Assembly (NCBI GenBank): GCA_905182295.1
Contig: CAJJAZ010000007.1
Coordinates: 62,001-126,000, forward strand
Length of the DNA stretch: 64,000 nucleotides
From: an uncultured Flavobacteriaceae bacterium
GTDB taxonomy: Bacteria; Bacteroidota; Bacteroidia; Flavobacteriales; Flavobacteriaceae
Direction: 5' to 3'
Shown here: in pieces, positions 46,115 to 56,418 of the stretch
Numbering within the stretch: position 1 is the first letter of the stretch
Layout of the letters: each line of letters begins with the position of its first letter
The notes under the pieces: generated by a model
What the model saw: only the letters and a program-made list of their open reading frames with translations
Told to the model about the DNA's origin: nothing
Database searches by the model: none
Translations under genes and position numbers: made by a program

Positions 46115-47890
46115 TTAATTTCCTCTGTAAATATCCTCATACAGGGTTTTATATTTTTCTTTGATTATTTTTCGCTTTAATTTAAGGGTAGGGGTTACAT
46201 GTCCTGCTTCTATACTCCAGATGTCTGGGGTTAGTCTAAACTGCTTTACTTTTTCCCATTTGGCAAATTGCGCATTGGCTTCATCTACATCTTCCTGAAT
46301 TCTAGCAAGGACTAACGGGTCAGAGACTAATGCCTCGTTAGAGGCAAAAGTTTTATTGTGTTTGCGTTTGGCCCAATCTTTAATAAATTCGAAATTTGGC
46401 TGTATTAATGCTGCTGGCATTTTTTCTCCCTCTCCTACCACCATTAATTGTTCTACAAACCTGGATTGTTTAAATCGGTTCTCAAGAAGCTGAGGGGCCA
46501 CATATTTACCTCCTGAAGTTTTAAACATTTCTTTTTTACGATCGGTAATCTTCAAGAAACCATCTGCGTCAAATTCTCCAATGTCTCCAGTATGGAAGTA
46601 ACCATCAATAATAACTTCTGCTGTTTTTTCAGGGTCTTTGTAATAACCCATCATAACTTGTGGGCCTTTCACACAGATTTCTCCATCTGCGGCAATTTTA
46701 ACTTCAGTTTCCGCAATAAGTTTTCCAACAGTCCCTATTCTAAATAGACCGTTTCTCATGTCGTTAACGGTCACAACAGGAGAAGTTTCCGTAAGGCCAT
46801 AGCCTTCCATAACACCCATTTCTGCTGCATTAAAAATTCTTGCTAGTCTGGGTTGAAGGGCTGCACTTCCAGAGGCTATTACAGATAAATTTCCTCCCAA
46901 AGCTTCTTTCCATTTACTGAAAATAAGTTTTCTAGCAATCTTTAATTTAAATTCATACCAGGCACCATTTTCTCCGTAAGGCGCATAATTCAAGCCTACC
47001 TCAACCGCCCAAAAAAATAAGGCTTTTTTTATGCCGGTGAGCTGTGTTCCTTTAGCTATAATACTGTCGTATACCTTTTCCAGTAATCTAGGAACAGCCG
47101 TCATAACATGTGGCTTGTGTTCTTTTAAGTTGTCGGAAATAGTCTCCATAGATTCTGCGAAATAGATACTCACGCCTTTAATCATATAAAGGTACATAAT
47201 GACTCTCTCGTAAATATGGCATACAGGCAGGAAACTCAAGGCTTTAGCAGTTCCTCCAGGAAGTGGAATTCTTTCAGAAGCATAGAGCGCATTGCTCACC
47301 ACATTGTGATGAGAAAGCATGACCCCTTTTGGTTTACCCGTGGTTCCTGAAGTATAAATGATGGTCGCTAGCATTTCGGGTAAAACGGCTTTTTTTCTGG
47401 CTTCAACTTCTGTTTGAATAGCGTTGTCTTCACCTAATTTTTCTACTTCTGACCAATGGGCACAACCTGTTATTTCTTCAAAACAATACACGCCTTTTAA
47501 AGCAGTCTGATCCATGATTGCTTTAACTTTGGCATATACCGTAGCACAAGACACAAAGCAGTATGAAGCGCCAGAGTGATTGAGTATATAAGCGTAATCT
47601 TCCTGAGATATGGTGGGATAAATAGGTACATTCTGAGCACCCACTTGTAACACCCCTAAATCCATAATATTCCACTCTGTTCTATTGGTCAGAGAAATGA
47701 CTGCAATTTTGTCATTTGGCTGTACGCCTAACTTTATGAGTCCTCTAGAAATGGCATTTCCTCGGTCTATGAATTCTTGGGTAGAAGTGGCCACCCATTC
47801 TCCCTTAGACTTGGTTACAAAGGCCTTGTCTAAGTTGTATTCCTTTAGTTGGTAATAAGGAAAATCAAACAAACGGGTAATGTCTTTCAT
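46115..47890 (-). CDS. long-chain fatty acid--CoA ligase (AMP-binding)
   Basis: ATIIYTSGTTGKPKGVMLSHHN, GYGLTETSPVVTVN, YFHTGDIGEFDADGFLKITDRKKEMFKTSGGKYV; start MKDITRLFDFPYYQ preferred. Confidence 0.93.
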   Translation of the reverse strand: MKDITRLFDFPYYQLKEYNLDKAFVTKSKGEWVATSTQEFIDRGNAISRGLIKLGVQPNDKIAVISLTNRTEWNIMDLGVLQVGAQNVPIYPTISQEDYAYILNHSGASYCFVSCATVYAKVKAIMDQTALKGVYCFEEITGCAHWSEVEKLGEDNAIQTEVEARKKAVLPEMLATIIYTSGTTGKPKGVMLSHHNVVSNALYASERIPLPGGTAKALSFLPVCHIYERVIMYLYMIKGVSIYFAESMETISDNLKEHKPHVMTAVPRLLEKVYDSIIAKGTQLTGIKKALFFWAVEVGLNYAPYGENGAWYEFKLKIARKLIFSKWKEALGGNLSVIASGSAALQPRLARIFNAAEMGVMEGYGLTETSPVVTVNDMRNGLFRIGTVGKLIAETEVKIAADGEICVKGPQVMMGYYKDPEKTAEVIIDGYFHTGDIGEFDADGFLKITDRKKEMFKTSGGKYVAPQLLENRFKQSRFVEQLMVVGEGEKMPAALIQPNFEFIKDWAKRKHNKTFASNEALVSDPLVLARIQEDVDEANAQFAKWEKVKQFRLTPDIWSIEAGHVTPTLKLKRKIIKEKYKTLYEDIYRGN

Positions 47891-47990
47891 AGCTATTTTT
47901 TTTAGTGTTGGAAAAATAGTGAAAGATTGCGATATTTTCAAATACTTCCCCTTTTTTTCATGAAATTATGAATGAAAGGGGGCATTATTT

Positions 47991-50900
47991 TTAGTTCTTT
48001 TCAATAATCCAGTTTCTAACATTGACAAATGCTTCAATCCATGGAGATACTTCATGCGCCATCTGATTTGGATAGTAGGCCCAATTCCAAGGAAATATGG
48101 AACGTTCAATATGTGGCATGGTCACCAAGTGACGCCCAGTGGCATCGGCCAGCATGGCCACATTATAATCACTGCCATTAGGATTGGCTGGATAGTCTTC
48201 ATAACCATAGGTACCTACCACATGGTAGGCGTCTTGTTCCATAGGGAGTTGAAATTTCCCTTCCCCATGCGAGATCCAAACCCCCAGGGTGGTGCCCACA
48301 AGGCTAGAAAGCATGACGGAATGATTCGCCTCAATTTTCACAGAAGTAAAATTACTCTCGTGCTTTTTAGAGTCATTATAGGTCATTTTTCCATGGGTGT
48401 GGTGCTCTGGGTGAATGAGTTCTAGCTCCATAAAGAGCTGACACCCGTTACAAATACCCACAGACAAAGTATCTGGTCTTTTAAAGAAGTTCTCAATGGC
48501 CGCTCTGGCGTTTTCATTGTATTTAATAGCACCTGCCCATCCTTTGGCAGACCCCAATACATCTGAATTAGAAAAACCTCCAACAGCACCAATGAATTGT
48601 ATGTCTTCCAAATTTTCTCTACCACTCATGAGGTCGGTCATGTGAATGTCTTTCACATCAAAACCAGCAAGAAACATGGCGTTGGCCATTTCTCTCTCGG
48701 AATTACTCCCTTTTTCTCTTAGGATAGCCGCTTTGGGCCTTGCGCCAGTGAACGGTGCTAAAGTACCTGTAAAATTTTCAGGAAAACTGTAGTGTAAAGC
48801 TTGGTGTTTATAATTTTCAAAACGCGCTATTCCACGACCGTTTGCAGTTTGCTTTTCATCTAGTAAAGCGGAGGTACGCATCCAAGTATCTCTTAAAGAA
48901 GCTACCGGTAAGCCAATGGCTACACGGTCATTTTTAATCTCTAGGGTAGGGGTATTGGTCACTTTACCTATGTGGTGGTACTGAATACCAGCCCTGTCTA
49001 GAATCTCATTAGAGGCATTTGCTTTTAATTGAAAAACAACGCCTGCATTTTCTGCAAACAAAAGTTTAATCGTATCGGATTCTCCCAGTGCACTGAGATC
49101 TAAAGAAGCCCCTAGGTCAAGATCTGCAAAACACATCTCTAATAGTGTGGTAATAAGCCCACCAGATCCAATATCGTGGCCTGCTACTATTTGATCTTTC
49201 AAGATCATTTCTTGAAGCGCATTAAAGGCATTTTTTACAAAAGTGGGATCTTTAACATCTGGGGCAACAGCGCCAATTTTATTTAAGGTTTGGGCAAATG
49301 AAGATCCGCCCAATTGGAAAGCGTCTTGTGAGAAATTAATATAATAGAGCTGCCCCGCTTCTTTTTGAAGTACCGGTTCTACTACCTGTTTTATTTGGTT
49401 ACAGTGGCCTGCGGCCGATATTATAACGGTTCCAGGCGCCACTACATCTCCATCTGGGTAGCGTTGCTTCATGGACAGTGAATCCTTCCCAGTGGGAATG
49501 TTTATGCCTAAGGCTATAGCAAAGTCAGACACTGCTTCTACAGCCTCGTATAACCTAGCGTCTTCTCCTTCATTGTTGCAAGGCCACATCCAGTTGGCAG
49601 AAAGGGATACTGCTTTTATTTGGTCTTCTAATGGAGCCCAAACCAAATTGGTGAGTGCCTCAGTAATGGCATTCCTACTTCCTGCTGCTGCGTTAATAAG
49701 TGCAGCTACAGGGCTGTGTCCCATGGCAGTAGCTACGCCTTCTTTGCCTTTGAAATCTAAGGCCATTACCCCGCAATTATTTAAGGGCAATTGTAAAGGA
49801 CCCACACACTGTTGTACAGCCACTTTACCCCCCACACAACGGTCTACCTTATTGGTGAGCCAATCTTTGGAGCCTACAGCTTCTAATTGAAGTACTTGGT
49901 CTAAATATTCTTGAAATTTCCCTAACTCGTATTCGGGCGACTCGTATTTTCTTGAAATGGTTTTGTCTACCATCTGGGTCTTTGGCGCACTGCCGAACAT
50001 GTCTTCTAAATCCATGTCCATTGGTCGTTCTCCAGTTGTTTTGGAGACAAAAGAAAACCTTTTGTCTGCGCTCACTTCACCCACATTAAACATGGGGGCT
50101 CTTTCTCTTTCCGCTATGTCTTTGAGTAAGCTGAGGTCTTTTTCTGCTATCACAAGTCCCATGCGTTCTTGAGACTCATTTCCTATTATTTCTTTGGCAG
50201 ATAGGGTAGGGTCTCCTACCGGTAATGCGTCTAGATTTATGTGACCTCCTGTGTCTTCTACCAATTCAGAAAGACAGTTGAGGTGTCCTCCAGCACCGTG
50301 GTCGTGAATGGATACAATTGGGTTGTGGTCAGATTCTACCAAGCCTCTAATGGCATTGGCAGCTCTTTTCTGCATTTCAGGATTAGACCTTTGAATGGCG
50401 TTAAGTTCAATAGTGGATCCAAAAGCACCGGTGTCTGCGCTAGATACAGCAGCACCACCCATACCAATTCTGTAGTTATCACCTCCTAGAATGACAATTC
50501 TGTCGCCTGCTTTAGGCGTATCTTTTAGGGCGTCTTTTTGTGTGCCATAGCCAATACCACCCGCTTGCATAATGACTTTGTCATAGCCCAATCTTCTATC
50601 TTGTTCTGTGTGCTCAAAAGTCAGCACAGACCCATTGATCAGTGGTTGTCCAAATTTGTTACCAAAGTCAGATGCTCCATTGGAAGCTTTGATGAGAATA
50701 TCAATGGGATTTTGGTACAACCAAGGTCTTTCTGGCATGCTTGGTTGGAATCCTTTTTCCGCTTGAATTCTAGAGTAGGGGGTCATATACACGGCGGTAC
50801 CCGCTAAGGGTAAAGAACCTTTTCCTCCTGCCAAACGGTCTCTGATTTCTCCACCTGATCCGGTAGCAGCCCCATTAAAAGGTTCTACAGTGGTAGGGAA

Positions 50901-51650
50901 ATTATGTGTTTCTGCTTTAAGAGAGAGCACAGAAGCCACTTCTTTTTCTTTATACTCACTCGCTATGTCTGCTCTTTGTGGCGCAAATTGCGTGATGGTA
51001 GGGCCTTTTACAAAAGCTACATTGTCTTTGTACGCAGACACCACCGTATTTGGATGGGTAGCCGTAGTCTTTTTGATCAACTTAAATAGCGAACTTGGTT
51101 TGGTCGAACCATCTATGATAAATTCACCATTGAATATTTTGTGCCTACAGTGTTCAGAGTTTACCTGGCTAAAACCGAACACCTCTGCATCTGTGAGTTT
51201 TCTGTCTATTTTCTTTGCTATGCTGTCCAAGTATTCTACCTCCTCAGCAGAAAGTGCCAAACCTTCTTGTTTGTTGTACGCGGCAATATCTTCAATTTCT
51301 AGGACAGGCTCAGGTGTTGTAGTTACTTTAAAAATAGCTTGATCTAATTGCGCATACTTTGCAGAAAGCATTGGATCAAATGTACTGCTGTTTTCTTTGC
51401 AACTGGAGAAAGACTCTATTCTAATCATTCCAGAAACACCCATATTTTGTGTAATTTCTGTAGCATTGGTACTCCACGGTGTAACCATAGCAGCTCTTGG
51501 CCCAATAAAAAAGGCGTCTATAGACGCCGCATTTATTTTGGGAGCTCCCCCAAATAACCAAGATAACTTTTCGCTGTCTTGGGTAGAAATTTCGCCAGTA
51601 GTTTGAAGGGCGTAAACAGTTGCTGTGGGGTGACCAAAAAAATGAATCAT
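47991..51650 (-). CDS. purL: phosphoribosylformylglycinamidine synthase
   Basis: LKAETHNFPTTVEPFNGAATGSGGEIRDRLAGG, GQPLINGSVLTFE, VSIHDHGAGGHLNCLSELVE, C-terminal glutaminase SVGICNGCQLFMEL; start MIHFFGHP preferred. Confidence 0.96.
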   Translation of the reverse strand: MIHFFGHPTATVYALQTTGEISTQDSEKLSWLFGGAPKINAASIDAFFIGPRAAMVTPWSTNATEITQNMGVSGMIRIESFSSCKENSSTFDPMLSAKYAQLDQAIFKVTTTPEPVLEIEDIAAYNKQEGLALSAEEVEYLDSIAKKIDRKLTDAEVFGFSQVNSEHCRHKIFNGEFIIDGSTKPSSLFKLIKKTTATHPNTVVSAYKDNVAFVKGPTITQFAPQRADIASEYKEKEVASVLSLKAETHNFPTTVEPFNGAATGSGGEIRDRLAGGKGSLPLAGTAVYMTPYSRIQAEKGFQPSMPERPWLYQNPIDILIKASNGASDFGNKFGQPLINGSVLTFEHTEQDRRLGYDKVIMQAGGIGYGTQKDALKDTPKAGDRIVILGGDNYRIGMGGAAVSSADTGAFGSTIELNAIQRSNPEMQKRAANAIRGLVESDHNPIVSIHDHGAGGHLNCLSELVEDTGGHINLDALPVGDPTLSAKEIIGNESQERMGLVIAEKDLSLLKDIAERERAPMFNVGEVSADKRFSFVSKTTGERPMDMDLEDMFGSAPKTQMVDKTISRKYESPEYELGKFQEYLDQVLQLEAVGSKDWLTNKVDRCVGGKVAVQQCVGPLQLPLNNCGVMALDFKGKEGVATAMGHSPVAALINAAAGSRNAITEALTNLVWAPLEDQIKAVSLSANWMWPCNNEGEDARLYEAVEAVSDFAIALGINIPTGKDSLSMKQRYPDGDVVAPGTVIISAAGHCNQIKQVVEPVLQKEAGQLYYINFSQDAFQLGGSSFAQTLNKIGAVAPDVKDPTFVKNAFNALQEMILKDQIVAGHDIGSGGLITTLLEMCFADLDLGASLDLSALGESDTIKLLFAENAGVVFQLKANASNEILDRAGIQYHHIGKVTNTPTLEIKNDRVAIGLPVASLRDTWMRTSALLDEKQTANGRGIARFENYKHQALHYSFPENFTGTLAPFTGARPKAAILREKGSNSEREMANAMFLAGFDVKDIHMTDLMSGRENLEDIQFIGAVGGFSNSDVLGSAKGWAGAIKYNENARAAIENFFKRPDTLSVGICNGCQLFMELELIHPEHHTHGKMTYNDSKKHESNFTSVKIEANHSVMLSSLVGTTLGVWISHGEGKFQLPMEQDAYHVVGTYGYEDYPANPNGSDYNVAMLADATGRHLVTMPHIERSIFPWNWAYYPNQMAHEVSPWIEAFVNVRNWIIEKN

Positions 51651-51746
51651 GGGCATTGTGCTATTAAAAATAATAAAGCCCAAATTTATGATTTTATGTC
51701 ATAAAAACCCATGCTTTTTTTAATAGGATTCACATAGTTTTAAACA

Positions 51747-53354
51747 CTATTCCTTAGTAACTTTTTTGACTTTAGTGGCTGGTTTTTTAGCCACTTCTTC
51801 AGACGCTTTTGATTTGGGCGTTTTGGCAGCCGTTTTAGACTCCGCCTTAGAAGTCGTTTTGGCTTTTGGTGTTTTTGTCTCCGCTTTCTTGGGGGTAGCT
51901 TTTGTGGCTTCTGCTTTCGCTACTTTTGGCTTGGTTGTAGTCTTCTTAACCGCAGTAGCAGCTGCTTTAGGTGTTTTAGACGTCGCTTTCTTGGGGGTAG
52001 CTTTTGTGGCTTCCGCTTTTACTACTTTTGGCTTGGTTGTTGTCTTCTTAACTGCAACTGTAGCTACTTCAGTCTCTGTTTCAGCTGTTTTGGCTTCTAG
52101 TTGAACAGCTTTTGCCTTTGGTGTATTTTCTTGAGTTGTTGTGACTTTTTTCTCTAACAGCGCAATATAAAAACCATCAAAGCCACTTTTAGAAGCATAC
52201 ACTTTTTGTTCTCTTGTAAGGGTAAAGTTTGCTCCAGCCTCAGATTTCAGGAAGTGGGCTACTTGTTGGCTGTTCTCCTGGGGAAGGATGGAACAAGTGG
52301 CATACACCATTTTACCACCATCTTTAACCATCTTACTGTAATCTTGAAGAATATCCCTTTGAGTTTGGGTGATTTTTTCTAAAAAGGATTCTTGAAGTTT
52401 CCATTTGGCATCTGGATTTCTTCTCAAAACACCTAAACCACTACAAGGCGCGTCTATAAGAACCCTGTCTGCCTTTTCATGAAGTTTTTTAATGACCTTC
52501 GTGCTGCTAATGTGCCTGGGTTCAATATTAAAAGCCCCAGCTCTTTTAGCCCTTCTTTGAAGTTCTTTAAGCTTATTGGCATAGATATCCATAGCGATAA
52601 GCTGCCCCTTATTTTCCATAAGTGCGGCAAGGTGAAGGGTTTTTCCACCTGCTCCAGCACAACAATCTACCACCCTTTGACCAGGCTTAACGTCCAAAGC
52701 CTCTGCTACCAATTGTGAAGAAGCATCTTGAACTTCAAACCAACCACTATTAAAAGCCTCAGTAGTAAAAACATTGGCCCTTTGTTCGAGCCTTAAAGCT
52801 TGCGAATGTCCTTTGATGGAATCGGTATAAATACCGAGTTCCGTGAGGGTATCTCTGAGTTTGTCTTTGGTTGTTTTAAGGGTGTTGGTTCTGAGAATTA
52901 CACTGGCTTGCACATTTAAAGCGGCGAGTTCTTTGGTCCATAAAGCATCTCCTAAGGCTTTTTCTCCTAATAAGTCTAGCCAATCGGGTACAGACTCACG
53001 GTATTTTCTTATTTTAGAAAGTTCGTCAAATTTTCCTTTAATTCTTCTCTCAGGGGTCAGTTCAATCTGTTTCCAATCCGGTAATTTTATTCCTTTTAAA
53101 ACGGCCCATACGGCAAACATTCTAAAAAGTTTAGGTCTTGTGTAGGGTGCTTTTATCTCTCCAATTTCACTGTACAAACGTTTCCATCTGACCATATCGT
53201 AAGTGGTCTCAGCTATAAAACCTCTATCTCTCGCACCCCATCTTTTGTCGTATTTGAGTACTTTTTGAACCACTTTATCTGCGTATTCTCCTTCATTGAA
53301 AATAAAGCCTAAAGCATCTACAACGGCAAAAACCAAATTTCTATGTAGTTTCAT
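51747..53354 (-). CDS. RsmB/NOP family rRNA (cytosine-C5) methyltransferase with Lys/Ala/Pro/Thr-rich C-terminal tail
   Basis: VQDASSQLVAEALDVKPGQRVVDCCAGAGGKTLHLAALM, VLIDAPCSGLGVLRRNPDAKW, MVYATCSILPQENSQQV; ~130-aa basic repetitive tail. Confidence 0.92.
   Translation of the reverse strand: MKLHRNLVFAVVDALGFIFNEGEYADKVVQKVLKYDKRWGARDRGFIAETTYDMVRWKRLYSEIGEIKAPYTRPKLFRMFAVWAVLKGIKLPDWKQIELTPERRIKGKFDELSKIRKYRESVPDWLDLLGEKALGDALWTKELAALNVQASVILRTNTLKTTKDKLRDTLTELGIYTDSIKGHSQALRLEQRANVFTTEAFNSGWFEVQDASSQLVAEALDVKPGQRVVDCCAGAGGKTLHLAALMENKGQLIAMDIYANKLKELQRRAKRAGAFNIEPRHISSTKVIKKLHEKADRVLIDAPCSGLGVLRRNPDAKWKLQESFLEKITQTQRDILQDYSKMVKDGGKMVYATCSILPQENSQQVAHFLKSEAGANFTLTREQKVYASKSGFDGFYIALLEKKVTTTQENTPKAKAVQLEAKTAETETEVATVAVKKTTTKPKVVKAEATKATPKKATSKTPKAAATAVKKTTTKPKVAKAEATKATPKKAETKTPKAKTTSKAESKTAAKTPKSKASEEVAKKPATKVKKVTKE
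51880..52060 (-). repeat. In-frame imperfect repeat encoding KKTTTKPKVxKAEATKATPKKA
   Basis: Two near-identical copies around 51890-51955 and 51990-52055 (GGGGGTAGCTTTTGTGGCTTCYGCTTT...ACTTTTGGCTTGGTTGTNGTCTTCTTAAC). Confidence 0.8.
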
Positions 53355-53535
53355 GGGTGATCTAATTTTGAAAAATGCCCTTCTAATTCTTGTAATACTC
53401 TGTGTTAAAACAATAACTGGCTTGCTTATAAGAATATAAATGGCTTAAATTAATTTGGATGCAAAGGTATTGCTTTAAAGCTAGTTTACCTTATTTGGCA
53501 CTTTATAATTAATATATTTGGTTAAAATATCTGTC

Positions 53536-54573
53536 ATGAAATTTTATAGCCCCCTTTTTTTCCTCTTGTTATTTTTTTCATGCTCAAATGAAATTTCAGC
53601 CCCAGCAACTTTTATAGGGGTCAAAGTACAAAAGATTTCAATGGACTCTCTTTCTATTAGAGCCATTGAGCTCATGCAAGGGAATGTGGTTTTTGCGGCA
53701 AATAAAGGGACTTTTGGTATGCTTTCTTTACCTGAACTCGAGCTTAAAAAAAACCGTATTAAGGGAGATAAACAAAGCACTTTAGAATTTAGGTCTGTGG
53801 CCCATACCCCAGAAGACTTTTTTATGCTCTCAGTAGAAAACCCTGCTATGTTATACAAGACAGGAGACCAGGGTCAAATGGAGTTGGTGTATACGGAAAA
53901 TGCTCCAGGTGTTTTCTATGACGCAATGACTTTTTTTGACGCGCAAAAAGGCATTGCGGTAGGCGACGCAGTAGGAGGGTGTCTTTCTATTATTCGCACT
54001 ACAGACGGCGGAAAGACCTGGCATAAAACCCCTTGTGATCAATTGCCTGCCAGCGAAGAAGGGGAGGGGGCATTTGCGGCCTCTAACACCAATATTAAAA
54101 CTCTGGGATCTAAAGCTTGGATGGCCACCACTGCTGGGAATATTTATTATTCCCAAGATTATGGACAGCAATGGGAGGTGTTTCCTACACCCGTAAAAAA
54201 TGATACTATTGAGGCCTACGGTATTTACAGTATTGACTTTTGGAATGCCCAAGAAGGGATTGCTTACGGGGGTAGTTTTCTGAGTCCCAAAGACGCCTCT
54301 GCGAACCTAGCTACTACCAAAGATGGGGGTAAGACTTGGAAGTTACAAGCAGTGAACGAAAACCCAGGCTATAAAAGTTGTGTGCAATATGTTCCAGGTA
54401 CCAAGGGACAAGGCATTGTGGCCCTTGGTTTTAAGGGCATCTCCTATTCCAAAGATGGTGGGCTACATTGGGAAACCCTCTCAGATGCCTCTTTTTACAC
54501 CCTGAGATTTGCCAACTCCACCACAGCTTATGCTGCAGGGAAAGGGGCTATGGCAAAGTTGGTATTTTATTAA
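53536..54573 (+). CDS. Ycf48/HCF136-like BNR-repeat lipoprotein (oxidoreductase-annotated)
   Basis: MKFYSPLFFLLLFFSCSNE; Asp-box repeats TTDGGKTWHKTP, SQDYGQQWEVF, TKDGGKTWKLQ, SKDGGLHWETL. Confidence 0.82.
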   Translation: MKFYSPLFFLLLFFSCSNEISAPATFIGVKVQKISMDSLSIRAIELMQGNVVFAANKGTFGMLSLPELELKKNRIKGDKQSTLEFRSVAHTPEDFFMLSVENPAMLYKTGDQGQMELVYTENAPGVFYDAMTFFDAQKGIAVGDAVGGCLSIIRTTDGGKTWHKTPCDQLPASEEGEGAFAASNTNIKTLGSKAWMATTAGNIYYSQDYGQQWEVFPTPVKNDTIEAYGIYSIDFWNAQEGIAYGGSFLSPKDASANLATTKDGGKTWKLQAVNENPGYKSCVQYVPGTKGQGIVALGFKGISYSKDGGLHWETLSDASFYTLRFANSTTAYAAGKGAMAKLVFY

Positions 54574-54784
54574 GGGGCTACTTTTAATTTAATAATTTGT
54601 GCTTTTGCTAGCGCATGGATGGTCTCTATGTACGTCTCTTTTTTTTAAAAGTCATTGATATGTGTTTACATCTAAGTTCATCTCAAAAAAACTACTTCTA
54701 CTAAGGCTCTTATTGAATAGCATTTTCTGAAATGCTTAAGTGATATAATGGCCTATAATAATCCATCCAATTATCTGTTCATAA

Positions 54785-55024
54785 TTATTGTTTAAAATAC
54801 AATTCTTTGAAGTAAATAATTGACCAAATGGGTACTATAAACTTCCAGATATCTTTATTGTTAACTATGCCTCTACTTTTTAAAACATAATAATCTAGAA
54901 TACATCTGTATATATAGTAACAGAAGATCAGTAAAATTATTCTACTTTCATTAAAATACAAAGTAGCACTGATGATTAAAATTAATGGTAAAAATATAGC
55001 TGTATAGTATTTTTTTAAAGTCAT
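54785..55024 (-). CDS. small predicted membrane protein (79 aa)
   Basis: MTLKKYYTAIFLPLILIISATLYFNESRIILLIFCYYIYRCILDYYVLKSRG...IWKFIVPIWSIIYFKELYFKQ; directly downstream of the lipoprotein gene. Confidence 0.6.
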   Translation of the reverse strand: MTLKKYYTAIFLPLILIISATLYFNESRIILLIFCYYIYRCILDYYVLKSRGIVNNKDIWKFIVPIWSIIYFKELYFKQ

Positions 55025-55033
55025 TTTTTTTAT

Positions 55034-55774
55034 TTAAAAAGATTCATAACATTGACCACCTGTAGGATAATTATCATAAGCACACAAAGCGGCCATGCCT
55101 ATAGCAACTTGTGGAACAAAAGCTGTTGATATTGAAACAAAAAGCGATGTCCAGCCTCTTTTAGAGTAAACATCTTCCATACAATCCACTATAGCTTGTC
55201 CATATGATCCTTCAAAACATTTAAATCCACTTTTTATAATACCAAAAGAACTTTTTTTATTTATTGGTGATGATTTAAATTTAATTTCTTTTGATATTTT
55301 GTTGAAGGTTACGCTCATTATTGATTTACCACTTAAACTAAAATATTCAATTTTTTTAATATTTTCAGAAAAATTTAAAGTTTTAACATGAAACAAAGGT
55401 CTTATGACTCCATTCTCTTTTAAAAAACTAACACCATTATTTTCTGAATTATTTGGATTAATATTTTTTTGATTCACTATGATAAACTCTTTATCATCGA
55501 TTTTATATGAATTGACATTATTAAAATCCAAATCGAACTCACTATTTTTGTTAATTAAATTTTCAGTAATTTTAGATTCATGCCATTTTTTAATCCTCTC
55601 TATATTTGCATTGTTAGTTTTATCAAATTGCAATTCATTAAGAGGATGTTCAATTATGTTTTCTGATCTTTGATTTTTATCCAATACATTAAGCTCCGTT
55701 GTTGATTCATTGGAACAACTTACTAAAAAGATTAAGATACAAGTTAAACTACTTTTTAAGAAAATATTTTTCAT
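55034..55774 (-). CDS. hypothetical lipoprotein with C-terminal Cys-containing hydrophobic domain
   Basis: Lipobox LTCILIFLVSCSNE; C-terminus GFKCFEGSYGQAIVDCMEDVYSKRGWTSLFVSISTAFVPQVAIGMAALCAYDNYPTGGQCYESF. Confidence 0.7.
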   Translation of the reverse strand: MKNIFLKSSLTCILIFLVSCSNESTTELNVLDKNQRSENIIEHPLNELQFDKTNNANIERIKKWHESKITENLINKNSEFDLDFNNVNSYKIDDKEFIIVNQKNINPNNSENNGVSFLKENGVIRPLFHVKTLNFSENIKKIEYFSLSGKSIMSVTFNKISKEIKFKSSPINKKSSFGIIKSGFKCFEGSYGQAIVDCMEDVYSKRGWTSLFVSISTAFVPQVAIGMAALCAYDNYPTGGQCYESF

Positions 55775-55935
55775 CTTGATTAATTTAATTTAAGGTAAAA
55801 ATGCGCCTTAATGTTACTATCAAAATAAAAATATGGGATTAAGTATTTATTGATACTCTAATCTGTTTAAAAGCATACATTTAAGGATTAAATGTATTTG
55901 AAGTAGTATTATTTAGTAGTTATAGATAAGAAATC

Positions 55936-56418
55936 CTACAACTTAGGCATTTCTTCCTCTTTCTTTTGACGCTGTTCGTTTCGGTTTTTGCGGTAAAGGC
56001 TCATGAGGTGTCTTCTAAAGCCTTCTTCTACATGAACGAGTGCTAATGCTTTTTTGGCGGGTAGAACGCCTTTGAGCGCCTTGAACATTTTTTGAAGTGA
56101 AGCTTCTTCGCTGCTTTTTTTACTGAGATATTCAGATAGTTTGTCCCCAGCTTCTGATTCATTCAATTCATCTGCTTTGAGAATACGGTGGTTCATATTC
56201 TTTCGCATATAAGAGTACATTTCTATCTGAACTGTTTCGTGTTGGTTGTAGATGGGCCAGAATTTTTCTGCTTCTTCAGGGCTCAAGGCTAAGTGCTCTG
56301 TAAAGTATGCCACTTTCAGGGTTTTAATTTTTTCTAAGTCTTCCTTGGATTGGGCTGTATTTATCTGGCTGGATCCAAAGGCCAATAGGCACATAATCAA
56401 CATCTTATTCATAGTCAT
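55936..56418 (-). CDS. periplasmic sensor-like protein of ECF sigma module
   Basis: Signal peptide; LKVAYFTEHLALSPEEAEKFWPIYNQHETVQ...RNRNEQRQKKEEE; in operon with sigma factor. Confidence 0.75.
   Translation of the reverse strand: MTMNKMLIMCLLAFGSSQINTAQSKEDLEKIKTLKVAYFTEHLALSPEEAEKFWPIYNQHETVQIEMYSYMRKNMNHRILKADELNESEAGDKLSEYLSKKSSEEASLQKMFKALKGVLPAKKALALVHVEEGFRRHLMSLYRKNRNEQRQKKEEEMPKL

Noticed and set aside
49471-49890. 139-aa + strand ORF
   Set aside because: Antisense to purL; no recognisable motif.
50890-51342. 150-aa + strand ORF
   Set aside because: Antisense to purL, low-complexity Ser/Leu-rich shadow ORF.
51880-52060. Possible CRISPR-like repeat
   Set aside because: Repeats are in frame, coding, only two copies and without unique equal-length spacers.
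51766-52104. 112-aa Val/Ala/Phe-rich + ORF
   Set aside because: Antisense of the KAKTPK repeat tail; hydrophobic composition is only the complement of Lys/Ala codons.
53851-54252. 133-aa - strand ORF
   Set aside because: Antisense to the BNR lipoprotein whose repeats are clear.
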